The notes below the pieces were generated by a model, which worked only from the letters and a program-made list of their open reading frames with translations, ran no database searches and was not told the origin of the DNA. From the NCBI GenBank assembly GCA_903869675.1, contig CAIQAB010000018.1:62001-126000 (forward strand): a stretch of DNA of 64,000 nucleotides, read 5' to 3'. This document shows positions 36,430-45,033 of this stretch, piece after piece. This DNA is from an uncultured Verrucomicrobiota bacterium. GTDB taxonomy: Bacteria > Verrucomicrobiota > Verrucomicrobiia > Opitutales > Opitutaceae. How positions within the stretch are numbered: position 1 is the first letter of the stretch; each line of letters starts with the position of its first letter. The position numbers and the translations under genes were made by a program.

Positions 36430-37116
36430 TCAATCCCTCCGTGGCAGATGCGACACCGCGCCTCGCTGGCGTGCGATGGTATCAGCCGGCAGCACGCCGC
36501 TGAAAACCGTGCCCGGCGCCACCAGCGCACGCCGGCCCAGCACACTGCCGGGATTCAGCACCGCGTTGCAGCCGACCTCGGCGGCATCTCCGAGAATGGC
36601 CCCGAACTTCCGTAAACCCGTCTCGTAAACCCGCTCCGCCGTGCGCACCGCGACGGGCTTTTGGTCCAGACGCAGGTTCGAGCAGACGGCGCCCGCCCCG
36701 AGGTGGGCGCGATTGCCCAAAATGGAATCGCCGACGTAGGAAAAATGCGGGACCTGCACCCCGTCCATCAGGAGGCAGTTTTTGAACTCGCAGGAATTGC
36801 CCAGCACCGCACCCGCCCCGGCGATGACATTGCCGCGCACGTAGGCACCCGGCCGGATCTCGGTGCCAGGCCCGATCCAGCAAGGCCCGATCAACGTGCA
36901 GTAAGCCGGCAGCCGCACGTCTTCCGCGAGGTGCACCTCACCCTCAATCCGCACACTGGCCGGCAATCCGCTACGTGCCCCGGCCTCGGGCAAACTCGCC
37001 AAGGCGACCGGGATGGCCTTTAGCCAGGCCCAAGGCTCCGCCGCCGGATCAAAAAAACCGGCAAATGACGCCAACGAAGCAGGCAGGGCAAAGTAGTCGG
37101 AGGCGGTCATGTGCAT
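36430..37116 (-). CDS. Hexapeptide-repeat (left-handed beta-helix) acyl/nucleotidyltransferase-like protein
   Basis: 228-residue protein. From about residue 55 it shows many isoleucine-patch hexapeptides (VRIEGEVHLAEDVRLPAY, IGPGTEIRPGAYVRGNVIAGAGAVLG), the part also found at the C terminus of GlmU and glucose-1-phosphate thymidylyltransferase-like proteins. The N-terminal 50 residues resemble the short helical cap of that group, not a nucleotidyltransferase domain. Acetyl-CoA-dependent sugar acetylation is possible but unproven. A second in-frame ATG two codons downstream (37110) may be the true start. Confidence 0.75.
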   Translation of the reverse strand: MHMTASDYFALPASLASFAGFFDPAAEPWAWLKAIPVALASLPEAGARSGLPASVRIEGEVHLAEDVRLPAYCTLIGPCWIGPGTEIRPGAYVRGNVIAGAGAVLGNSCEFKNCLLMDGVQVPHFSYVGDSILGNRAHLGAGAVCSNLRLDQKPVAVRTAERVYETGLRKFGAILGDAAEVGCNAVLNPGSVLGRRALVAPGTVFSGVLPADTIARQRGAVSHLPRRD

Positions 37117-37159
37117 GCCGTGAGAAGAGCGGACCTGCGCAGGGACTCCACCGCGAAAA

Positions 37160-37714
37160 TCATCCGGCTGCGTTTCCTGATCCCGCGGCCCCAGCCCGCT
37201 CAGCGTGGGCCCGCGCCACCACGACGTATTTTTCCGCCAGTCGCCGCCCCGCCCCTACCTCCTCGGGCCGCAGCGCACGCGTAACCTTGGCCGGCCTCCC
37301 CATGACCATGGAACCCGGCGGACAGGCAAAGCCCATGGTCACCAAGGAACCCGCCCCCACGATGCTGTCCGCCCCGATCCGCGCCCCGTCGAGCACGATG
37401 GCTCCCATTCCGATCAGGCAGCCATCCTCGACAGTGCAGGCATGCAGGGTCGCACCATGCCCGACCGTCACCCAGTCGCCTACAAACGTGCCGTGATCAT
37501 CCGAAAGATGCACCACTACGTTATCCTGCAAGTTACTGCCATTCCCGATCACGATGGAGTGGATATCTCCACGTAACACCGCACCGTAAAAGACGCTCGC
37601 GTCGCGGCCCAAACGCACGTCGCCACAGACGGTGGCGCTGGCCGCCACAAACGCCGCCCCCGCCAGATCAGGAACGCAACCAAGGTGCCTTTGTAATCGT
37701 TCGGCCAAGTTCAT
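37160..37714 (-). CDS. Gamma-carbonic anhydrase family protein
   Basis: 184-residue left-handed beta-helix protein of the YrdA/CaiE/PaaY group. The three zinc-binding histidines of gamma-carbonic anhydrases are visible in NVVVHLSDDHG and VGHGATLHAC. RGDIHSIVIGNGSNLQDN is the signature. Start ATG at 37714 (MNLAERLQ). It leads a minus-strand group with the hexapeptide protein and trpS, and diverges from the NupC-like transporter. Real carbonic anhydrase activity varies within the family. Confidence 0.88.
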   Translation of the reverse strand: MNLAERLQRHLGCVPDLAGAAFVAASATVCGDVRLGRDASVFYGAVLRGDIHSIVIGNGSNLQDNVVVHLSDDHGTFVGDWVTVGHGATLHACTVEDGCLIGMGAIVLDGARIGADSIVGAGSLVTMGFACPPGSMVMGRPAKVTRALRPEEVGAGRRLAEKYVVVARAHAERAGAAGSGNAAG

Positions 37715-37791
37715 ACCAAAACGCTCGCGCGGCACGCGCCCTGCGACAAGCCTGCACCGCCTCGTCAATCTACCCCTAATAATTCGTCTAC

Positions 37792-39135
37792 ATGGAAATC
37801 ACCCACGTTCTCCGCGGTCTGCTCGGCGTTTTAGCCATGCTCGGCCTAGCCACCCTCTTCAGCACCAACCGCCGTGCTATCCCTTGGCGCGTCGTCGCCA
37901 TCGGCACCGTGATGCAGATCGTCATCGCCCTGGTCGTGCTGAAAATCGACTTCGTGCGCGGGATTTTTGACACCGTGGGCGGCTTTTTTGTGCGGCTGCT
38001 CGACTTCACCGGAGAAGGCAGCCGCCTGGTCTTCGGCTGGCTGATGAACGTCCCCAGCGGCGGCACCGGCATCGTCATCGCCGCCCAAGACGGGCGCACC
38101 TTCGCCACCCATGCTCCGATATTCGCCATCACCATCCTGCCGAGCATCATCTTCTTTTCCGCCCTCACCACCCTGCTCTACCGACTCGGCTGGCTCCAAG
38201 TCGTGGTCAAGGCCTTCGCCTGGGTCATGTCAAAGACGCTCCGCCTCTCCGGCGCCGAAACGCTGAGCACGTCGGCCAACATCTTTCTCGGCCAGACCGA
38301 GGCACCGCTGTTAATCAAACCGTATCTGGAAAAAATGACGCGCTCCGAACTGCTCGCCATCATGGTGGGCGGCATGGCCACCATCGCCGGGGGCGTCATG
38401 GCCGTCTACATAGTGCTGCTCGGCGGCGACGATGCCACCGAACGCGTGCGTTGGGCCACGCACCTGCTCACCGCATCCATCATCGCCGCCCCGGCCACTT
38501 TAGTGATCTCCAAGATTCTCCTGCCCCAGACAGAAAAGGTCGACGAGGCCATGCACCTCAACGCCGAACGCCCCGGCGCCAACCTGATCGACGCCATCTG
38601 CATCGGCACGACCGACGGTCTGAAACTAGCCGTAAACGTGGGCGGCATGCTGATCGTGTTCACCGCCCTCGTCGCGATGGCCAACTACTGCCTAGCCCAA
38701 GGCCTCGGCGGCTGGACCGGACTTAACAGCCTCATCGCCACCGCCACGGGCGGCCAGTTCCAAGACCTCTCCCTCCAGTTCGTCTTCGGCATGGTCGGAG
38801 CGCCCATCGCATGGCTAATCGGCGTGGACAGTGAACACCTGCTCGCCGCCGGTCGCTTGCTGGGCGAGAAAACCGTGCTGAACGAGTTCTACGCCTATTT
38901 CAGCATGTCCCAAATGAAGATCGCGGGCCAGCTGACCGACGACCGCACGCGCATCATCCTCACCTACGCCCTTTGCGGCTTTTCCAACATCGTGTCCATC
39001 GGCATCCAGGTCGGCGGCCTTGGCGCGATGGCCCCGGGTAAACGCACCGAGCTCGCGCTCCTCGGCTGGCGCGCCCTGCTCGGTGGCAGCCTCACCTGCT
39101 TCCTCACCGCGAGCATCGCCGGCATGCTATTCTGA
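37792..39135 (+). CDS. nupC: NupC-family nucleoside transporter
   Basis: 447-residue concentrative nucleoside transporter. Family motifs are FGQTEAPLL-like (IFLGQTEAPLLIKPYL near residue 168), GGMATIAGGVMAVY near 197, and GFSNIVSIGIQVGGLGAM near 398. About ten membrane helices. Imports nucleosides with H+ or Na+. Divergent from the gamma-carbonic anhydrase gene with 77 bases between. Confidence 0.94.
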   Translation: MEITHVLRGLLGVLAMLGLATLFSTNRRAIPWRVVAIGTVMQIVIALVVLKIDFVRGIFDTVGGFFVRLLDFTGEGSRLVFGWLMNVPSGGTGIVIAAQDGRTFATHAPIFAITILPSIIFFSALTTLLYRLGWLQVVVKAFAWVMSKTLRLSGAETLSTSANIFLGQTEAPLLIKPYLEKMTRSELLAIMVGGMATIAGGVMAVYIVLLGGDDATERVRWATHLLTASIIAAPATLVISKILLPQTEKVDEAMHLNAERPGANLIDAICIGTTDGLKLAVNVGGMLIVFTALVAMANYCLAQGLGGWTGLNSLIATATGGQFQDLSLQFVFGMVGAPIAWLIGVDSEHLLAAGRLLGEKTVLNEFYAYFSMSQMKIAGQLTDDRTRIILTYALCGFSNIVSIGIQVGGLGAMAPGKRTELALLGWRALLGGSLTCFLTASIAGMLF

Positions 39136-39179
39136 TTCGATCCCGGCAACGGTGGCGGTTCTGCGACAGATAGAAGACG

Positions 39180-39746
39180 TCAAGCCCGCCGGAAAAAACC
39201 CGCCGTCGGCTGCCGCGCACCGCGACCGATCCGTTTTATCAACACCCACCCCGGCGGGGCCAATTCTAGTTCACCGGGGTATTCGAGCACCACGATGGGA
39301 TCGTCCCCCGCCGCCGTGGACTCGAGCAGGCCAGCGAACAGACGCGGCGCGATCTCCGGGATGATCGGATAAGGCGGATCGGCAAAAATCAGGTCTGGCT
39401 CCGCTTCTCCCGCCGCCGGCCGCCAGGCCAGGGCGTCGCCCACCACCAGCCGCAGCTCGCCCGCCTCCCGACGCGCACTTTTCGCGACCGTGGTGATATT
39501 TTGCCGCAAGCAGGCCGCCGCCTTCGCGTTTTGCTCGACGAAGATTCCGCCCGCCGCGCCGCGGCTCCAGGCCTCCAGTCCGTAGCCGCCACTCCCGGCA
39601 AAGAGATCCGCGAAACGTGCGCCGGCCAGGCGCGCTCCGAGCGAGGAAAACACCGCCTGGCGCATGCCGTCCGTAGCCGGTCGCACCGCGTCGCCCTTGG
39701 GCACCACCAACACCGCCCCGCGAGCTGCTCCGCCGCTGATTCGCAT
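39180..39746 (-). CDS. rsmD: 16S rRNA (guanine966-N2)-methyltransferase RsmD
   Basis: 188-residue methyltransferase acting on the small ribosomal subunit. MRISGGAARG opens the protein; RPATDGMRQAVFSSLG, the SAM loop DLFAGSGGYGLEAWSRG and the catalytic motif FADPPYP follow in order. Start ATG at 39746 is preceded by a GGGGAAAA ribosome-binding-like stretch; an upstream TTG in the same frame is less likely. Convergent with nupC, divergent from the mlaE gene. Confidence 0.93.
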   Translation of the reverse strand: MRISGGAARGAVLVVPKGDAVRPATDGMRQAVFSSLGARLAGARFADLFAGSGGYGLEAWSRGAAGGIFVEQNAKAAACLRQNITTVAKSARREAGELRLVVGDALAWRPAAGEAEPDLIFADPPYPIIPEIAPRLFAGLLESTAAGDDPIVVLEYPGELELAPPGWVLIKRIGRGARQPTAGFFRRA

Positions 39747-39862
39747 AGTTTTCCCCAAGCCAAAACCCGGCTACGCCGGCCGCAACCGCCAAATAGAACA
39801 CGCCCCCAGCTCACTGTGCGTTCGACAAAAGGACCTCGCCCGGGTCTTTATGAGTCGCGTCC

Positions 39863-40639
39863 ATGTTATCCGCCCTCGGCCAATCTTCCCTGCGCATCGT
39901 CTCCGAAGCCGGCGACCTCACCCGCTTCACCCTCCGCGGGTTTTACTCCGCCATCGGCTCCCGCCGCCTGGGCCGGCGCCTCGCCCGCTCGGTTTACGAA
40001 CAGGGCGTCCGCTGCCTGCCCGTTATCCTGATCGTCGGCATCTTCACCGGTCTGGTCCTCGGGCTGCAGGCCTACCACACCCTAAACCGCTTCGGCTCCT
40101 CCGCCCTGCTCGGGCCCCTCGTCGCGCTTACCCTGATACGCGAACTCGCCCCCGTCCTCGCCGCCCTCATGCTGGTCGGCCAGGCCGGCTCGGCTCTCAC
40201 CGCCGAGCTCGGTATCCAGCGTAATTCCGAGCAAATCGACGCCCTCGAAACGATGGGCATAGATCCCTTTGGTTTTCTCGTGGCGCCGCGCTTACTCGCC
40301 GCCCTGATCGTGTTTCCGATCATGACCGCCTTTTTCTCACTGGTCGGCCTGATCGGCGGTTGGCTCTCCGCCTGCATCCTCCTGCCACTGGCGGGTAACG
40401 TCTATTGGGCCTCCATCGATAGCGCGGTGAAGGGCGCGGACGTCTCCGAATGCCTGGTTAAAGCCCTCGTATTCGGCGCGCTCGCTATCTCCCTCTGCTG
40501 CCACAACGGCTTCAACGCCCACCGCCGCACGGGCGCTACCGGGGCCCGCGCGGTCTCCGCCTCCACCACCCGCGCGGTGGTGTTCTCCAGCATCGGCGTG
40601 CTCGCGGCTGATTATTTGATCACCTCCCTGCTAGTCTGA
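39863..40639 (+). CDS. mlaE: MlaE-like lipid ABC transporter permease
   Basis: 258-residue permease of the MlaE/YrbE family, with a helical N terminus and about five membrane helices. RELAPVLAALMLVGQAGSA followed by ELGIQRNSEQIDALETMGIDP is the family signature. Works with MlaF and MlaD to move phospholipids across the envelope. First of three co-directed genes (gaps of 10 and 24 bases). Confidence 0.94.
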   Translation: MLSALGQSSLRIVSEAGDLTRFTLRGFYSAIGSRRLGRRLARSVYEQGVRCLPVILIVGIFTGLVLGLQAYHTLNRFGSSALLGPLVALTLIRELAPVLAALMLVGQAGSALTAELGIQRNSEQIDALETMGIDPFGFLVAPRLLAALIVFPIMTAFFSLVGLIGGWLSACILLPLAGNVYWASIDSAVKGADVSECLVKALVFGALAISLCCHNGFNAHRRTGATGARAVSASTTRAVVFSSIGVLAADYLITSLLV

Positions 40640-40649
40640 CCCTGCCCCG

Positions 40650-41474
40650 ATGCCTGAATCCGAAAAAGTCCCTCTGCTCGCCACCCGCAGTCTGGTCAAA
40701 CGCTTCGGCAGCCAAGTCGTGCTCGCCGACGTCACTCTAGAGGTTCCACGCGGGCGCGTGCTCGCCATCATCGGCAAGTCCGGCACCGGCAAATCCGTGC
40801 TGCTGAAATGCCTCGCCGGCGTGCTCGCAACCGACGGCGGCGAGGTCTTGTTCGAGGGCCGCCCACTAGGCGCTGCCGCCCCTGACGCCTCGGGCACCGA
40901 CGCCCTCGCCGCCTTCCGCCGCCGCTGCAGCTATCTGTTTCAGGGCAACGCCCTCCTCGACTCGCTCACCGCTTGGGAAAACGTGGCTCTGCCGCTCGAA
41001 CAGGCCACCCTACTGCCCAAGGCAGAGATTCGCCTTCGAGTTAGCGAGGCCCTGCGCCGGCTAGAATTGGAGGCCGACGCCACCCGCTACCCGTCGCAGA
41101 TGTCCGGCGGCATGCAGAAGCGCCTCGCCCTCGCCCGCGCCCTTGTGACCCGCCCGGAGATCGTGCTGTTCGACGAGCCTACCGCCGGGCTCGACCCCCT
41201 CCGCCGCAACGCCGTGTTCGCCCTGATCGCCCACGCCCAGCGCGAATTCGGCTTCACCGCCGTGGTCGTGACTCACGACCTGCCCGAGGCCCTGGCCTCA
41301 TGCGACCACCTCGCCCTGCTTGATCAGGGGCGTATCCGCTTTTCCGGCACCCCGGCCGATTTCGCCGCCACGCCCGATCCGGTGGTGGCCTCTTTCCGCG
41401 ACAGCCCCGCCGCCCTCGCCCGGGACATCGCCTCCCTCCGCGCCGGCGCCGCTCTGCCCGCCGACCTCGGCTAA
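40650..41474 (+). CDS. mlaF: MlaF-like ABC transporter ATPase
   Basis: 274-residue ABC ATPase. Walker A IIGKSGTGKSVLL, Q-loop YLFQGNAL, signature MSGGMQKRLALARAL, Walker B VLFDEPTAGLDP and the H-loop THD are present. MQKR in the signature is typical of MlaF/MKL proteins. Sits between the MlaE and MlaD genes. Confidence 0.95.
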   Translation: MPESEKVPLLATRSLVKRFGSQVVLADVTLEVPRGRVLAIIGKSGTGKSVLLKCLAGVLATDGGEVLFEGRPLGAAAPDASGTDALAAFRRRCSYLFQGNALLDSLTAWENVALPLEQATLLPKAEIRLRVSEALRRLELEADATRYPSQMSGGMQKRLALARALVTRPEIVLFDEPTAGLDPLRRNAVFALIAHAQREFGFTAVVVTHDLPEALASCDHLALLDQGRIRFSGTPADFAATPDPVVASFRDSPAALARDIASLRAGAALPADLG

Positions 41475-41498
41475 CTCCCATTTCTCCCAATCACTGTC

Positions 41499-41978
41499 AT
41501 GCAAGCCTCCCCCGTTAAATACACCCGCTTGGACCTCGCCGTCGGCACCTTCGTCCTCGCCGGCCTTGCCGCCCTCGTGTTCCTCGCTGTGAAAATCGGC
41601 GGCGGCGCCCTCGTGGCGGTCGACACCACCACCGTGCGCGCCCGCTTTACCAACCTCGGCGGCCTCGCCCCCGGAGCGAGTGTGCTGATCTCCGGCGTTG
41701 CCGTTGGCCAAGTGGAAAAAGTCGAGCTCGACGAACGCTACGCCGCCGTCGCCACCCTGCGTGTGCGCCGCGACCTCAAACTCCCGGCCGACACCTTTGC
41801 CGCCATACGATCCAGCGGCCTGATCGGCGACAAACACATCGCCCTCAGCCCTGGCTCGGACGATAAACTCCTCCAGCCTGGCGAACTCATCACCGATACC
41901 GAGAGTGCCGTCGATCTCGAGTCCCTGATCAGCCGCTTCGCCTTCGGTGGCGTGAAGGAAAAAGGGGACGGGAAATAG
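41499..41978 (+). CDS. mlaD: MlaD-like MCE-domain protein
   Basis: 159-residue protein: one N-terminal membrane helix (about residues 14-34, LAVGTFVLAGLAALVFLAV) then an MCE domain (VRARFTNLGGLAPGASVLISGVAVGQV). MlaD forms a hexameric ring that binds lipid. Length is near E. coli MlaD (183), with a short tail. No mlaB or mlaC follows; the next gene is convergent. Confidence 0.93.
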   Translation: MQASPVKYTRLDLAVGTFVLAGLAALVFLAVKIGGGALVAVDTTTVRARFTNLGGLAPGASVLISGVAVGQVEKVELDERYAAVATLRVRRDLKLPADTFAAIRSSGLIGDKHIALSPGSDDKLLQPGELITDTESAVDLESLISRFAFGGVKEKGDGK

Positions 41979-42245
41979 TCGCGCCACCCCTTCTGTCAGC
42001 CTGCGATCAGGCAGGCATTCTACAATGCCCCCACGGACAAGATCGAGCCGGTCACCGCTAAAATCAGCAGCCTCCAACGCCTAAAATAGCCCGGAGGAAC
42101 CCTCCTTGGATCCATGTTCGAAATAGCCTGGGAACGGACCCAGCTGCAAGACTGCGACATCGCCGCCGGCAAAGTCCGCAGTGCCAGAGCCCGCATACTG
42201 CTCACCTCGCCCCGCGCCTGAACAAGGGTCGCGAAGCCTCCCGAC

Positions 42246-43217
42246 TCAGCCCGTCCAATCTCGCAAGAGCGCCGCGCGGACCACAAAGACGCAGTCGCTG
42301 CCGTCCTCGGTTTCGAGCCATTCCGGGGAGAGTGCGGCAAATTCGCGGTTCACCGCCTTGCGCAGACCACCGATCTCGACCGCCACCAGGCCATGCGGCG
42401 CCAAACGGTCACGCGCCTGGCGCAGGAGTTTCCGCACGATCACGAGGCCATCCGCCCCGCCATCATGCGCCATTCGCGGCTCGGCCTTAAACTCGGGATC
42501 CTGCCGGTCCACGTGCGCGCTGGGCTCATAGGGAGGGTTGCTCACGATCAGATCATACCCGCCTTTAGGCGGCGGCACCCCGTCAAACACGTCACTCTGG
42601 TGTAACTTGACCCGTCCCCCTGCGGCGAGGGCTTTCACATTCACACCCGCCACCGCCAGCGCGGCGGGAGAAATGTCCAGCCCGTCGACCTTCGCATGAG
42701 GGAATGCCTCCGCGAGCAGGATAGCCAAGCACCCCGAACCGGTGCACACATCCGCCACACGACGCACGGTCACGCCCGACGGCAAGAGCGCCGACATTCC
42801 CGGAATCAACTCCACGAAATAGCTGCGCGGGATGATCACGCGCTCATCGACATAAAACCGCAGGCCGCCCAGCCACGCCTCCTTCGTCAGGTAGGCGGCC
42901 GGCACACGTTTCACCGCCCGGGCGTGCAACACTTCACGCAAGGCGATGCGCTGGGCCGGCGTCAGCGGCTTTTCCAGAACCTCGGGACCGCTCTCCAGCG
43001 GCCAGTCGAGCGTGCGCAAAAGCAGATAGAGCGCCTCGTCATGGGCATTGTCGGTGATCTGGCCAAGGGCCAGGCCGGCCTTGGCGTAGACCTCTTCGGC
43101 AAAGACCAGCCAGCCCGCCAGCGTGGCCAGCTGCGAAGTCGGCGGCAAGGCCGCTAGGCCGGCGGGACGCGGAGCCACGCCGGACGCAGCCTTAATCTTG
43201 GCTCGGGCCGCGCTCAT
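42246..43217 (-). CDS. prmB: Protein-(glutamine-N5) methyltransferase PrmB (ribosomal protein L3)
   Basis: 323-residue SAM-dependent methyltransferase of the HemK/PrmB group. VADVCTGSGCLAILLA is the SAM loop, SNPPYEP the catalytic motif, RMAHDGGADGL follows it as in PrmB. PrmB, unlike PrmC, has the N-terminal VPAAYLTKEAWLGG form seen here. The ATG at 43217 overlaps the stop of the rhomboid-like gene (ATGA), and this is the last gene of a four-gene minus-strand operon. Confidence 0.9.
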   Translation of the reverse strand: MSAARAKIKAASGVAPRPAGLAALPPTSQLATLAGWLVFAEEVYAKAGLALGQITDNAHDEALYLLLRTLDWPLESGPEVLEKPLTPAQRIALREVLHARAVKRVPAAYLTKEAWLGGLRFYVDERVIIPRSYFVELIPGMSALLPSGVTVRRVADVCTGSGCLAILLAEAFPHAKVDGLDISPAALAVAGVNVKALAAGGRVKLHQSDVFDGVPPPKGGYDLIVSNPPYEPSAHVDRQDPEFKAEPRMAHDGGADGLVIVRKLLRQARDRLAPHGLVAVEIGGLRKAVNREFAALSPEWLETEDGSDCVFVVRAALLRDWTG

Positions 43218-44002
43218 GGGGCGGGCATGCGCCGTGGCAGGTGCTCGGAGCAATAACACCGGTCGTCCGCAGTATAGCGGAAATCCTCGTCCGGATGAGT
43301 ATCGCTGTTCTTGGCGCAAATGAAGCAGCGGTGACGCGGGCCAGCCGCCTCCACCTCGCGACGCTCGACCACGCGCCGGCGCTGGCTGTCTATCTGGCGC
43401 TTGCCTGTCCGCAGGTCCGATACGATGCGGGCGCCAAAGAAAATCAGGAAGTTGCCAGTCGAAGCGAGCACCGCGAGCCGATCCACCATGCCACCCATGA
43501 TCAAAGTGTAGCCGTAAAAAACCCAGGTAATCAGCGCGAGCCACTTCACCCGCACCGGCAGAATGAAAAAGACATAGAAAGTGAAATTAGGGTTCAAGTA
43601 GGCGAAAGCCAGGAACACCGAGCCACTGATGAAACCATTGCCCATCACCGCCGAAGGCGCGACCCAAGATGCCCCGACCGTCAGCGCCCAACCAGTGAGG
43701 AGAAAGAGATTCAAGCGCAGAGTGCCCCACTCCTTTTCCAGCGTGTCACCGAGAAAATAGACCATGTAGAGCGCAAAGGCCACGAAAGCCCAATGCGAGG
43801 CCGGAGGCATGAGCGCGAAGCTGGCCAAACGCCACCACTCCCCTTGCCCTACTGAACCCCAGACGAGCACCAGACGTTCAAGGTTAACCACCTCGAGCAT
43901 GGCCGCGATATAGAAAAAGGTCTGGCCCGCCACGATCGCGAGCAAGACATGGGGCAGGGCCAGCGGTTGGAGCCGGCGTTCGAGCTTTTGCAGAAAAGAC
44001 AT
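43214..44002 (-). CDS. Rhomboid-like membrane protein with Cys-rich tail, probably non-catalytic
   Basis: 262-residue polytopic protein with about six membrane helices. GEWWRLASFALMP is the rhomboid-type 'WR' motif. The place of the catalytic GxSG reads FISG, and the TM6 His is not found (VLASTGNFLIFFGA), so proteolysis is doubtful; a derlin-like role is possible. The cytoplasmic-looking C terminus has CFICAKN, DDRCYCSEH, a potential zinc site made of four Cys and a His. Overlaps prmB by four bases, so translation is coupled. Function unknown. Confidence 0.7.
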   Translation of the reverse strand: MSFLQKLERRLQPLALPHVLLAIVAGQTFFYIAAMLEVVNLERLVLVWGSVGQGEWWRLASFALMPPASHWAFVAFALYMVYFLGDTLEKEWGTLRLNLFLLTGWALTVGASWVAPSAVMGNGFISGSVFLAFAYLNPNFTFYVFFILPVRVKWLALITWVFYGYTLIMGGMVDRLAVLASTGNFLIFFGARIVSDLRTGKRQIDSQRRRVVERREVEAAGPRHRCFICAKNSDTHPDEDFRYTADDRCYCSEHLPRRMPAP

Positions 44003-44056
44003 GGACGAAATTCAGACGGTCACCTAACGCTGCCGCCAGCGGCCCTGCGGGCCAGC

Positions 44057-45007
44057 CTATTTGCATGCCTCCTTCGGGGCGGAGGTCTTGGCCGCTTCGT
44101 CGGCGTCATCCGCCGCGAATTCGGCCCGCAATTTTTCCCGGCTGCCGCTCAGTTCGGAGGCATCCACCGAGGCCGCCAGTTCGCGCGCGTCAGCCGCCAA
44201 CCCCTGTTTCCATAACACCCGGGCCCGATGCAACCGGACCGCCTGCACCTCGATCCGCCCCTCCAGACGGTCCTCAAGCGCGGTCCATTTGCCCAGCGCC
44301 TCCTCCCAGCGGGGTGTAGCGAGGCCGTAGTAGGCCTCGGCAGCGCGGTAGGCGTAGTCAGTGCGTTCAGGAGCCAACTCAACGGCGCGGGCGAACGCCT
44401 CCAAAAGGGTCTTGTCGATGGTTTCTGGCGACCACGCCTTGGTTTTCAAAAATACGTCCCGGCCCTCATCGAGCACGAGGCCGATTTGAAAATGGTAAAG
44501 CGGCTCGCGTGGGGCGAGGTCGCTGGCGGCAAGAAAGTAGTTCAGCGCGTCAATGACTCTACCCTGCTCCGCCATGAGCACGCCGATCTGGTTTTTCACC
44601 ACGGGCAAATCGGAGTCCAAACCATTGGCCTTGAGCAAAAGCGAAAGTGCCACGCGCCGATCCTCGACCAGCGGATCGCAGAGAAATAAGCCGTAGGCCG
44701 CCCACGCAGCCGCGAAGTCACCGTGTTTTTGGAGGAGATCCTCGTAGCTCTGGACGACTTTTTGCAGGCGTGGACGCACATCCTCCAGCTCGCTGGCATC
44801 CTTCGCCTGGCGCGCTTCGGCCATAATCACCTTTTGCCGGCCGACCAACTCGGCCAAGGCTTCCACCGCCTCAGGCGTGCCACCCGCATCCGGGCGCGGC
44901 TGACCACTCACCAGATTCACGCCGGACGCCGCCGTAGAGTCGGCGCGAACCAAAACCAGACCAGGCAGAAGAGCGAGAAGTAGGAGGGCGGAAATATGAC
45001 ACGACAT
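44057..45007 (-). CDS. Exported TPR-like protein
   Basis: 316-residue protein with a signal sequence (about residues 1-22, LLLLALLPGLVLVRA). The body is helical with tetratricopeptide-like repeats: SYEDLLQKHGDFAAAWAAYG, then ALNYFLAASDLAPREPLYHF, then AFARAVELAPERTDYAYRAA. The C terminus is acidic and Ala-rich. Likely a protein-interaction scaffold in the periplasm. It lies 26 bases after the next upstream gene and 54 before the rhomboid-like one. Function unknown. Confidence 0.75.
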   Translation of the reverse strand: MSCHISALLLLALLPGLVLVRADSTAASGVNLVSGQPRPDAGGTPEAVEALAELVGRQKVIMAEARQAKDASELEDVRPRLQKVVQSYEDLLQKHGDFAAAWAAYGLFLCDPLVEDRRVALSLLLKANGLDSDLPVVKNQIGVLMAEQGRVIDALNYFLAASDLAPREPLYHFQIGLVLDEGRDVFLKTKAWSPETIDKTLLEAFARAVELAPERTDYAYRAAEAYYGLATPRWEEALGKWTALEDRLEGRIEVQAVRLHRARVLWKQGLAADARELAASVDASELSGSREKLRAEFAADDADEAAKTSAPKEACK

Positions 45008-45033
45008 GACGGGAGACCGAAATGAATTAAAAA

